NCBI RefSeq assembly: GCF_901709675.1
Contig: NC_051096.1
Coordinates: forward strand, 3,623,001 to 3,687,000
Source: Syngnathus acus
Lineage: Eukaryota; Chordata; Actinopteri; Syngnathiformes; Syngnathidae
Length of the DNA stretch: 64,000 bases
Direction: 5' to 3'
Below, one piece after another: positions 47,501-59,200 of the stretch. The notes under the pieces are model-generated. The model worked only from the letters and a program-made list of their open reading frames with translations. It was not told where the DNA came from and made no database searches. A program made the translations under genes and the position numbers. Position 1 is the first letter of the stretch. The number at the start of each line of letters is the position of its first letter.

Positions 47501-50500
47501 CAAACGACGTCCTCGCCCCACTCCGTGCCGCCCCCCGCCTCCTCCCTCCCTAAAATGGCGTCGGTCGCGCCGCTGGCTCAGCAGGTTTCCCCAAGTTCCT
47601 CGGACGCGCAGGGCTCGAGCCCTCTCCCACTCCAGCAGCACAAACTCAGGGTGCAGAAGAAGAGGACATCCATACCAACAAAGGTGAGCAAATGTGTTTG
47701 AAACGTCCTCAAATGGTGGCGTCCATGCAGCAGCTGACAAGTTCTTAAAAACATTTTGTGTTTATTCAGATTCCGGCAATGGCGGTGGAAATGCCCGGCT
47801 CGACGGACATCTCCGGCCTCAACCTTCAGTTCGGCGCGCTGCAGTTCGGCTCGGAGCCGACGCTGCCCGAGTACGATTCGGTCGCCTCCAACGCGGCGCC
47901 CGTCAACCCGATGCAGAATAGCCTCTACTCCACCCCAAACAGGTTCGTACGCGGGGAATGCACGGTGGGCGGAGCGAGGGCACAAGGCGTGAACGGGACT
48001 TGTCAATCTGCAGTGAGTCAACTGCAGCTCTTTCCAACTCCAGCCAGATGGACATGTACGAGCAGAGAGCAGCTCAGGCGCGGCGTTACCCTCCCTCCGT
48101 CTCCTCCTCCCCGCAGAAGGACATGCAGCCCAAGGTAGGCGACGCGTTCGGACGTTCCGAATATTAAACTTCTCCGTCGGCGGTTTCCGTCGAAACCTTT
48201 GAGCTCACCTTCATCGTTCTTTTTACAGAATGGCTTCAGTTCACTACAAGCGGCACAATCTGTGGAAGGCAAGCATCATGATTCATTTATTTTCGTTTCA
48301 TAGGTTTCTTATATTTCTCTTCATTAATTCTCTTTTCTTTTCTCATTTCCTCTGGATCATATATTTAATTCCTCTCATTTATTATTGTACCATTTATTGA
48401 TTTTCTAGCTTCAGCGGGTTGTGCAGTGGCGCCCAAACCACCGTCGGACGCAAACGCGGCACCGCCGATGTCGGTCGCCGGCATGGGCCCCCTGACGGAC
48501 GGCGGCTCAGGTCCCGCCACCCTGCTGACGACATCCAACCAGGCGCCGCTCGGTGCCCTGGGTCAAGTCGAAGAGCTGCCGCCGAGCAGCGTCCCGCCTC
48601 CTCAGCACAACAGGTGAAGCCGCGAGTTGACTAAGTCCCGCAGCAGTCGATAAAACGGACGTGATTCAGCGCCAGTGTCTCGTTACAGTGCGCTGTCATC
48701 GCAACAGAACAGCCTTGCGCCATCTTCAGGTCGAACGGCCAACTCGAGCTTACTGGTAAGCTCTCCATATTACACAAGGCCATCTTAGAAGGATAGACAT
48801 CTGATTCCTATAATGTCATCACCTTCACTTTCCTCCGCAGCACCCCAACGTAGATGGCGACTCCAGTCTCCACTCCGCCTCCTCCTTCCCTTCTGTCTCA
48901 TCCGTGTCGTCGTCCGTTCTCACCTCCGCCTCGGTGGCCGCGGCGCAGGTCTCACTGGGAGGCCCGGTCTCAGCTCAGTCTGGCCTCGGCCCTGTCAGCA
49001 ATATGCCCATGGGCATCAATGTGGCGTCCATGGGTATGGTCTCATCTCCTGCCACCATTTCCATATCGGCGGCGTCGGCTCCTCCCTCCTCAGTGACTTC
49101 TTTGTCGTCGCGCAGCTCTGCAGCACCCTCAGGTTTGGCAGACCTCAACACAACCTGTTTTTTTTTTTTTTTTTTTTTTTTTTTGGGTCCTCCACCCCTC
49201 TCACAAACTGCATTTGCTGTCAAATGTAGGGAAAGCCCCTCCAAATTTGCCCCCCGGAGTGCCCCCGCTGCTGCCCAATCCATACATCATGGCGCCGGGA
49301 CTGCTGCATCCCTACGCAGTGAGTGCTATGCCGAGTCGGTGCGTAAGCCCGACACAGTGTACACGTGCGGCGTAATAACGAGACGTATCGTGTCAGACTC
49401 AGGTGTACGGCTACGACGACCTGCAGATGCTGCAGACGAGAATACCACTGGTGAGTTAGAATTTTCCACGAGTCGTCATTTCCTTTGTCATCATAATCGT
49501 GTTTCCTTTGCCGCAGGATTATTACAGCATTCCCTTTGCGACCCAAACAACAGCACTGACTGGTCGAGAGCCGAGCTTGACAAATAACCCGTATTCTGGT
49601 GAGACTTCCTCCTTCAATCATTTCTCAGTGTATTTGTATTTGACCCTGAAAAGACCCCTGTGGTTGTCCCCTCTCAAGGCGACTTATCCAAGTTCGGTCG
49701 AGGTGACGCGTCCTCGCCGGCTCCCGCCACCACGCTGGCACAGAATCAGCAGCAGAACCAGAACCAGACGCATCACTCGACCCAGCAACCATTCCTCAAC
49801 CCGGCGCTACCACCCGGCTACAGCTACACAAGCCTGCCCTACTACACCGGCATGCCGGGCCTGCCCAACACCTTCCAGTACGGCCCCGCTGTCTTCCCGG
49901 TGAGGATTGGAGACACAAATGCAGCAGCAAGGCACTTTTTGAGTTGCTCTCTGGATTCTAGCGATTTTTGTGTTCTTCCAGGTGGCTCCTACCTCGTCAA
50001 AGCAGCACGGAGTGAATGTCGGCGCGTCGGCCACACCCTTCCAACAGGCCAGCGGCTATGGTTCCCATGGATACACCACTGGTGAGCCACTGCGAATGGA
50101 GAGTGCAAGTCTTGAGCTGTATGACGTGACGGGCGGCTAACGCTACAACTGTCTTTGTGGTCCTGCATTGACTATAAGCAGAATGGAATGCTGACGTCAA
50201 TGTTTTATTTTGCTGCTGTTATTGGCCTTGGCTGCAGATGCCCTTGATGCAGACATTATCCAAACTTGCTTGATAAGACAGTAAAAGCTGAGCTGGCTTT
50301 TGTGTATGTTAAGGCAAGTGGACCACTGCATATTTGTGGTCCAGCATATTTGGCGCCATCTGGTGGCTTCTTGGTGTTGGGGTTAATTTGTTTGGGAGAT
50401 GTTCTGTTTGAAAGTATGTTTGCATCTGCCATCTCGAGAATTACACCGATATCACACTTCCTATCAAACAAACTTATTATCATTATTATTATTTGTGTTG

Positions 50501-51525
50501 CTGCTTCTGCTGCTTCCTGCCATCACTCCAGCTTACTTTCCACCTTCCCACACACAACCTACCCCCCCTTTGGCCCTCCCTCACAAAGCACTGGCAAACT
50601 ATTGTTAGTTTGCCAGTGCTCTCTGAGGCAGGTCTTGCTGTGTCTAACGCTGTGGGCTGCGCCTGTGTGTCTCGACTGTTGCAGGCTATGAGGATGTGGG
50701 CCAGGCTTCAGGGAGTGGGGATTTCTGTAAGGGTGGCTACGGCAATGCCGTGGCCGCCGCCGCTGCAGCTGCTGCCGCTGCTGCTGCCGCCGCTGCTGCC
50801 GCTCAAAACAAACCGGCCAACTCTGTCAGCGGGCCAGGAGTCGGTGAGTGCCGTGCCGACGATACAAGGGGTCCGTGTGTGCCCTAACACACCAGCGAAT
50901 GCCACACGACAGTCGGACTGGAAACGATATAGCTTGCTGGCAGCGGGCTCAAACACGTCGATGAATTGCTTCTCAGTCGTTTGCTCAGTCGTTGAATTTG
51001 CCTTGGTCTTTCCTAGGAGTGTCTGTGACCTCGAGCAACACCGGGGTACCTGATATTTCGGGTTCAGTTTACACAAAGACGCAGGCAAGTACTCTCAAAA
51101 ATGGAGAACAGCAGCTTTATTAGTACTGTGCTGTGTTAACTGGGCGTTTGTTTGCATCTGTCCAGCAGTCATTTGAGAAGCAGGGTTTCCACGCCGCCAC
51201 TCCCACGGCGTCTTTCAGCCTCCCGTCCGCACTGGGCAGCGGCGGACCAATCAATGCCCCGGCCGCAGCAGGCTACGCCCCGGCCCCCTTCATGCACATC
51301 CTGGCGCCGCACCAGCAGCCCCACTCGCAGATCCTCCACCATCATCTGCAGCAGGACGCACAGGTGAGACTCTTAAGCCGATTCTTTCATTGTCCCTTCT
51401 CTTTCCTCACCCTCGCTGTGTTTTCACAGAGCGGCAGTGGCCAGCGCAATCAGACCGCATCCATCCAACAGAAGTCTCAGATCAATAAGTCGGCATACAA
51501 CAGCTACAACTGGGGCGCCAACTAG
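44544..51525 (+). CDS. ubap2l: Ubiquitin-associated protein 2-like
   Basis: Twenty-eight coding exons can be joined in frame from 44544-44639 to 51430-51525, about 1193 aa. A UBA domain (residues about 33-90, AEQIRLAQMISDHYDADFEE) is followed by an RGG/RG-rich segment and then the conserved TFNPADYAEP. Next are TEEWGTEDWNEDLSETKIFT and QRIDLAVLLGKTP. The FG-like core contains EMPGSTDISGLNLQFGALQF, and the C-terminal conserved blocks include PPNLPPGVPPLLPNPYIMAP and NPALPPGYSYTSLPYYTG. The C-terminus is SAYNSYNWGAN. UBAP2L nucleates stress granules through its FXR/G3BP-binding core, and its arginine-rich region is methylated. Two introns use GC donors (48269 and 51085). Exon 50685-50843 encodes a 17-alanine tract. 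Confidence 0.96.
50355..50366 (-). promoter_or_regulatory. CTCF-like core motif in a ubap2l intron
   Basis: The minus strand reads CCACCAGATGGC followed by GCCA, an exact 12-base core match plus RSYR. It is in the intron before the polyalanine exon. Confidence 0.45.
50753..50803 (+). repeat. Polyalanine-coding tract in ubap2l
   Basis: Seventeen consecutive alanine codons, a mix of GCC, GCT and GCA, lie in the exon following GYGNAV. I do not recall such a tract in the mammalian protein. Confidence 0.85.
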
Positions 51526-52620
51526 CATCTAACACCTGAAAACCAACTTCATTGAAGGTTTCCTCCTGCTGAGTCCCCCCCCCACCCCCCCACCTCATCT
51601 TCCTTCTTCTCATCCTTCGCCTCTTTCTCCTTCCCTTTGGGGATGTGCCGGGATGGAACTGGGAAGGGTACAAATAGTTTGATGACTCACTTTTCGAGCG
51701 TTTGGGGAAATTGTATTGTGTTCAGCACCGACCCCTTTTACCTAAGTATCAGAATTATTTCCTAAAAAGAATGTGTTCCCCTTATGGGTATTTTATGTTA
51801 TTGTTGTGCTCGCTATTCCCCCCCCCCAACTTTTTTTTCTTACTAATTGGGAGGAATGAAGTAATGTGGGATGGTGGCGATGGATGGGGCTGGAGGTGCT
51901 TATCAGACGCCTCCTCTGCTCAAACTATTCATTTACTTGATTGCTGTTTTGGGTTCTCAACTATTTTATGTCCTTTTTAAGTTGGAAGAAACAATTCTCT
52001 GGATTTGGTAGAGTTGTGAAGTTTATTTTTTACTAAATATAGATATATTATATATATAAATATATGTGAGCTGGCTTGGAGTGAGGATGTTTGTCATGTG
52101 ACTGTGTGCATGTTTGTACACAAGACTGGTGGGGGTTGTTTACTGTGCTTTGTTTTTTGCCTAGCACAGACTTTTCATAGTGTATAAAACATGTACAGTA
52201 ACTGTTACCATATAAATATGTTGTCACAAGTTATTGAGTGATCCTTCCCAAGGCCAATCTGCACCCCGATCTGCCTTCCAATAACAGTCTTTTCGGTTTG
52301 GGAGACCTCTCCATGCGCCACCACCCTTCCTGCACATTTTCAAGGAAACCTTAGAGCATCCAATACTGATGGACAGAATTGTACTTATGTTTGTTTTTTG
52401 TCAGTGATTTTTTTTCTTTTCTTTTTGTACTGTGCATTTTAAAAGAAAACATGTAAATGGCAAAACGTCTTGTACATATAAACGAAAAAGTACTGTAGTG
52501 CCTGTTTGTTCGCTTTACTTCTCCAGTTCCTTGCAGATCTTATTAGAGCTTTTTGTTCCTTTTTTTATTTTGTAAAAAAAATGTACAAATATTAATAAAC
52601 AAAGACAAAGACATTTTCAT
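51526..52620 (+). other. ubap2l 3' UTR
   Basis: About 1.1 kb of T-rich non-coding sequence with no reading frame. AATAAA is at 52594-52599. A TATATA-rich word lies near 52040-52065. Confidence 0.7.
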
Positions 52621-52924
52621 CATAGTTACATGTGAATGTCTTGAGGAATCCATGGCTAAAGTAATAAAAACGATGTGTATATTTTTGTTACTATTTTAGA
52701 AGATTTTCTTTAGAAATTCAATTGGGTAATTAAATGAGTTTCACGGTGCGCATTGGCTATCGCCATTACGGTAAAAACTACTTTACGTTGTCACGTGATA
52801 GCAATTTACGACACTGTTGGCAATCGTAGAGACGACTACACGCTTTTTTTCCACAGTCAACGCGTCGTAGTAATGCGTTAAATTAACTTTTTTTTTTTTT
52901 TTTTTGCAAATCAAGCCAGACTAA

Positions 52925-54919
52925 ATGAGCGTTTTTGATCTATTTCGAGGCTTCTTTGGCGTTCCCGGTGGCCATTTTCGTGGGCGAAGGTAAGTTAGCA
53001 AGGAGCCAAAATGACAGCTGCTAAGCTAACATTTAGCTCGGAAGAGCAAGTTGACCCAAATGTGCTTTTTCTGCGCTTCTAAAGTATTCACATCTTTTAC
53101 CTAGAGAGTTTTACTTTATTCGGCCGTGTTTTCAAATGTGGTTGCGTACCTTTCAAACTTTTGCAATATTTTCTGTTTACACAACGTGGCGAATGTCATT
53201 TAATATTCAGTGGCCCCATATAATCGTGAACTAACTCGCGTAGTATTTTCTTTAAACTAAGAATGGCGGCTGTCTCAGATAAAACCAAACTAGCGCACGT
53301 TGGTTATTCTTCACAATCGGGAAATTAGAACAGCACCAATCGTTCATTTTGCAAATGTGAAAAGTAATAAAACGATGAATAATTGTTTTCTAAAGTTGAA
53401 AGGTCAAATCAAATTACTGTGTCAAGATTAATGGTTTGAATCCCAGCAGAAAGCTGAATATCCCTGACATTTTGTCAATAGTTTATAAATCTAAACTATT
53501 ATTTTTATTTATATTTTCTTCATTGTCAATACACAACTGTTGTGGAACTCATCACACATTTTGACTGCTTATTTAATCAAATAGGGACCCCTTCTTTGAT
53601 TCCATGACCCGGGATGAAGATGACGATGACGAAGATGATTCCTTCTACTATGATGGCTTCCGGGGGGACGGGCAGGACCCCTTTGACAGCGCTTGGAAAT
53701 TCGGCTTCAGCTTCAGTCCCGACGGGATGAGAATCCAAGAACCGCCTCTGTTTGGCCAGGTCCTCAGGGAGATGGAGGAGATCTTTTCCCAGCTGGGTCG
53801 CTGGGACTCACATTCTGGTAATGCTGACATTTTAGGGATTGCAATTGGGAAATATTTTGAGCTGTCATTATTTATTGTAGGTATTCCCAGCATTGCGCCA
53901 CCGCCACGACAGGAGGGAAGTCGTGGATCCAGCGGTAACCCCTTGAGAGACTTCATGCTCAAATCTCCTGATAGTGACAGCCAGAGGAGAACTGATATCC
54001 ATCCTTCCTATGAGTCCCCACATTTCTCAGGCGTCACCCCTTTTTCCAAAGTAATTGAGAATTCTATTCCAGCAAATTTAAGTATTTTACTGCAAACTTT
54101 CAAGCACTCTCTTTTTGTCTTTAGTTCAATGATGTCTGGAGACAAAGGCTGCAGAAAATTCCAGCAGACGAGCGTAAAGAAGACAAAGGTGGGTAATTTT
54201 TTGTTTTTAGTGTTACCATTTTTTTGCTTAGTGTGACAAAACAAAATTTGAGACACAAGCAAATTGTTATGGGAAAATCGGTTAATAAACTATTCTGCAA
54301 AATTTCCCTGCAATATTCCCCTTTATCAAAATCATTGAACACATCTCAAATGTGACTACTTTAGCAGCTAACTAGCTTGGGTACATCTTCACTCATCAAA
54401 CAGCATAAATAGATCTTGATTTTTCCAGACCTGGACTCTGCCGTGTCCTCTGGTGGTTTGGATCAGATTCTGAGGCCGCCCGCCGATCAGTTGCCGAGTC
54501 AGCAGCCTCGAAGCAGGTCCTTCTTCCAGTCCGTGACTGTCACCAAAGTGCTGAAACCTGATGGGGTAACAAGCGGTTGACTGCTAGCTAGCTCGTTAGC
54601 AGATATGCTTATTTTGTTTTTGCCTGTCAACAAGACAATGGAGGAGCGGCGCACGGTCAGAGATGGCAAAGGCAATGAAGAGACCACCGTGACCCGCTCA
54701 GGAGGCCGTAGTGGTCAGGAGGGACCAGGACTTCATACCGGACCTGCCCTACCAGGTCTGTTCACATAGAAAAAAAAACATGTGAGGGTTCACTATACAA
54801 CTGTATCGTATACGAACTGTGCTTATTCATCTCCTGCTCTCGTTCCAGGTTCTTCATTTTCAGACATGCCGGACGACGACAGCGACTTCTTTTCAAAGCT
54901 TTTTGGAGGCTTTAAATGA
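52925..54919 (+). CDS. hax1: HCLS1-associated protein X-1
   Basis: Seven exons (52925-52989, 53585-53817, 53881-54050, 54125-54188, 54429-54565, 54635-54755 and 54849-54919) give 286 aa. The protein starts MSVFDLFRGFFGVPGG. An acidic box (RDEDDDDEDD, residues 31-40) follows, then PQEPPLFGQ-type and REMEEIFSQLG segments. The conserved FNDVWRQRL and the C-terminal RSFFQSVTVTKVLKPDGTME and DSDFFSKLFGGF follow. HAX1 is a mitochondrial intermembrane-space and cytosolic protein that supports CLPB and HTRA2-linked proteostasis and restrains apoptosis. Loss in humans causes severe congenital neutropenia. The ATG is only 330 bases after the ubap2l poly(A) signal. AATAAA is at 55097-55102. Confidence 0.96.
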
Positions 54920-55436
54920 CTTGATTATAACACACGCAATTTATTTACATTGTAGAGTGGTTGCAAGCCGATGCCGCAAGGTGAGATAATGCAGAAAAAA
55001 TATTATAAATGTAATAATATAAAAATATAAATATATTATATATTATCCTAATTATTGCAATGTATTTATTTTTCTATTGCTCCTTGGTGATTGTTGAATA
55101 AACAATGTTGAGATTGTTAATGTTCAAAAAAAGATGTAGTGATTTTGTGGAGTTTTATGATTTGTTTTTAGAATTTGTACTGCAAGCGGGATCGAATGAT
55201 CACGCTGTAGCTTAGCCACCAACCCGCTTTAGACACCATGAGCGAGCTGATGAGAGGAGCAGCAATCGGGCACGGCTGCCAGCAGGTGAGGAAACTTTTT
55301 TTCCCCCTCAACCGTCTGAAGTTCTGGACAGGATAGTTTTTGGTGTCACACACAAAAAAACATGGCGGAGCGGCCTATCGACTGCACGCTTTTTCGTTTG
55401 TTCAAAACAGATCCAATTCGGAGTCTCTTTTTAACA

Positions 55437-56299
55437 TTTATTTGAAAACTCCACAAAAGTGAGTGTATGGCGTATACAGCAAGCAGACCACAACCATGGG
55501 GAAAGAAAACTTGAACGTTGCACTATTATCATCCATCTGTATAAATATGATATGACACATGTATAAAAAGATAAAAACAAGACAATGTTTTTTTGTTTTG
55601 TTTTTTCCCCCCCCCAAATGTTATAAAAGAAACGCGAGTATTGATAGACATTGATTTCTTCTTAGTGGGGTGCTTGTTTGATATTTAGAATAAAAAGGAA
55701 CAGTACAGTACAAACACTACATGTATTCACATTATCATAGCAAGTTATGTTTTCTTGTAGTGTAATTATGTATTTACATAACAAAAATCACATACTAGCC
55801 ACTTCCTCCTCCTTCTAATGTCTTACTGAACACCAACATCACAAATTATCCTGGCCAGCTCGCAGCAGTATTTGATCAATAATAAATATTACATTACAAG
55901 TAAAAATCCATGTTCTGGGGAGGTCAGTAAAATGGCAGCCGTGCAGCAGAAATGTTTCACTCAAAAGGGGAGGGAGGGAGGGAGGGAGGGACGTCCAGGC
56001 ATGCAGCAACAAGCGTAGGATGGTTAAAACATTCTAGAGCAGTGGTTCTCAAAACAGGGGGGTCCACAAAATAAGTTGCAGTAATATTTTTTTTTTAAGT
56101 GCAAACCTGTACGTGGGCAATGTCAGACAATCTGATATGATTGTGATGTATTGAGAACCCAAACATGGCTTTCCATAACACTCTTGAAGTGGTATGAAAT
56201 GTTGAGTTAGCGCTCGAATAATGCCAAGGACCTCAGAAATGTTCTTCCCTGGACCCCAAAATTTCGGGAACCCTTGTTCTAGACTGGCTCAGTCGTGTC
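55437..56299 (-). other. znf687 3' UTR
   Basis: Non-coding sequence downstream of the znf687 stop codon. A minus-strand AATAAA at 55437-55442 marks the likely end, so hax1 and znf687 converge tail-to-tail with about 330 bases between their signals. A GGGA tandem run is at about 55970-55990. Confidence 0.6.
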
Positions 56300-59200
56300 C
56301 TACTGGGGCTTGTCCGTCTTGTGCGCGGTGAGGAAGGCCATGCCGTGGGTCCGGAAGTGGGTGTTGAGGTCCGATGCCTTGTCGAAGCGACGCCCGCACA
56401 CCCTGCAGATCAGGTTGCCGTCAGCGTCCTCGCCCGAAGCTTGAGGCGAGCCGGCGCGGGGCGAGCCGTCCGGAGACGCTCGTCCCGCGCCGCGGTCGGC
56501 CTCGCCCTGGGCGTCCCGCACGCGGTGGCTGATGAAGCGGTGTCGACCCAGCGAGCCGGCCGAGGCGAAGCACACGCCGCACTGCAGGCATTGGAAGGAG
56601 GCGGTGTCGGCACGGTGCTGCGGGATATGGCGCTGGAACTCCGCGCCGTCCTCCGTGGAGAATCCGCACGGCACGCAGCGGAACACGCTGCTGGTCTCCT
56701 CCTCCGGCTCGGCTCGGCTTCTCTTGGCGGGGCCTGCGCCCACTTCCTCGCCTTCCTCCGGAGTGTTCTCCTCCTCGTCCGCTGGCTTGCCACCGGGAGC
56801 GGCGCCCTCGCCGTCCTGCTCCGAGGAGCTGCCGGGACCTTCCGTGCTCGTGGCAGCACGCTTCCTCGTCATCGGGGCCGCCTGACCAGCAGACCAAAGG
56901 TGAGCCCCCCCCTTCAACACTCACATGCTAGCTTTACAGATAGCAGATGTTTATTTTTATTTTTTTAGCCACACTTGGAGCTGGAAAATCAAACTGGTGC
57001 AAGATTGCCCAAAGCCAGTGGAAGGGACCTGACTCACCTGTCCGTCGGTGCCTCTGTGTTTGAGCCGGATGTGTTTGTCCAGCAGGAAGCGGCTGCCAAA
57101 GGTACGTTTGCCCTCCGTGCAATACCTGCCGCAAGAATTAAAAAGGGTTAGGACGCGTCTCGTAAAAAGCTGCAGCAATACTATTTCGGGCTACTGCGAG
57201 AAAGGCACTGGTCGGTTTTGTAGCTCTACGTGCAGTCCAATTAGTTTCAGGACTTACTGGCAATGGAAGACTCTTTTGTTGCCCTCGTGAATGACTCTCT
57301 CGTGGCGTCTCAGGCTGGATGACGTGCTAAAGTTCCCGCCGCAAATGCGACATGGAAACTGGCAGGGGGAAAAAAAAATGAAGCAGATGTTAAATTAATA
57401 AAAGAACAGCAAGCATTGGCGGACATTTGAAGGCACCTTTCCGTGCTCCATCTTGACGTGACTGATGTAGTCGTCGTTGTCGGTGAAGGTACTCTGGCAC
57501 TGCGGGCACGTCCACTCGGTGGGGACACCGGGTGTCGCCGCGCCGGGCCTCTCGTAGTCTTCATCCCCGTCATCGTCGTCTTCCTCCTCCTCCTCCTCGT
57601 CCTCTTCCTCCTCTTGATCCCGCCCCCAGTCCTCGCCGTCTGAGTTGTCGGGCTTAGCGGAGGGTTTGATCTTGGGACCGCTAGCGGTAACGGCGGCGGC
57701 GGGAGTGTCGGAAGCGGGTTCTTGTTTTGCCGCGGACCCTCTGTGCGCCGTCTGAAGGGCGGCACGAGTCTTCGGTTAATCCCAATTGGACAATTACACA
57801 GTTGTACTTGGCATAGAACTTAGACAAGGAATCACGAGGAGAACCCTTGCCAAGGCCGAGCCAAGCGATATCATGTTGGCCTTTGTTGACGCCGCGCTGC
57901 TTACGAAGAGCGGGCAACACTTAAGGCACAGAAGTGACCCCACCTTGATGTGCTCCATCATGGAACCTTTCTGGGCATACAGCTTGGTGCAGTCGGGACA
58001 CTTGAACACGTGCACCTTCTGCTTGGCCAGATGTGTGTCGAAGTGCATGTACAGCAAAGGCTTTTGGGTGAAAACCGTGTCGCACATCACGCACTTGTAG
58101 ATCATCCTGCCAAGAGAAGATTCCATTAGAGCGAAGGTGACCGAGCCGAGCGTGCGGCACTCGTACTTGGCCTGACCACCGGTGAGCGCCGGGTGCTGCG
58201 TGCCAATGTGGCTCTGGGCGCTCGGGGCCGACTTGAAGGCCATGGGGCAGCTGGGGCATTTGTGGAACACCTCGCAATGGGCCGTCTGGATGTGGGACTT
58301 GATGGAGTTCAAGCCGCCAAACACCACTTGGCAGCTGGAACACCTTCAACCAAGCACAGAGAACGCTCAGAAAATATTCGGGAGAGAGGATGTGGACTTT
58401 TGGTGGTCTCTCCTAAGTTGTGTGCTTACCTGTAGCCGATGCGCCTGGCAAAGTGCAGGCAGGCCTCATCCAGGTGGGTCTGGAAGCTGGCCTGCCGCGC
58501 CACGCCCCCGCACTCGGGGCACACGTGGGGCGCCTTGTGCTTGTGGATCCTCTGGTGGGCGGACACGGCGCACGAGTTGGGCAGCATCATGGGCGGAGAG
58601 CACTGGGAGCACGTCTGGAACATGACACGGACGGAACAGGGGGTCACACAAGTAAAATTTTAAGAGTTATGTGTCTATGTTTGATGTCCTGGTTACCGAA
58701 TTTGGCGCCGCTCTGATCTGCTGGAAGTGCGTGACGAGCGCCGCCTTGCCAGAGAACTGCGTCTGACACTCGGGACACTTGTAGTTGTTGTACTGCAGGT
58801 TCTCAGCTTTCTTGCAGGGCAGTGGCATCAGCGCCTGAGGGCCCTGGGGGGCGCGGCGGACCTGTCGGGGCGCACCTCCGGCGGGCGCCGCCGCACCGTC
58901 CTTCGGGCTGGATCCGGCAGCAGACGAAGTAGCAGTGGAGGGGGATGAAGAGGAAAGCACACCTGGTGGGAAGGATAGAAAGTTAGAATTTTCTTGAGCT
59001 TCTTTAGACCACATGGATTTTTGTAGGTTTGCCAGTCCTGATTTGTGCCGTGCTTTGTGCTTACTACCGACTGGCGTGACGTCTTGCTGTCCGATCATCT
59101 GCTCCACGGTGACGGGCCTCATGACCAGGTGCGAGCACTGCATGACCAGGCCTCGCTCTTTGTGTTCGCGGGCGTGCAGCAGAAGGCTGCACTTGTTGAA

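Noticed and set aside
56321-56968. 215-codon plus-strand frame opposite znf687
   Set aside because: It is the antisense of a GC-rich zinc-finger exon. The minus strand shows C2H2 fingers with correct spacing.
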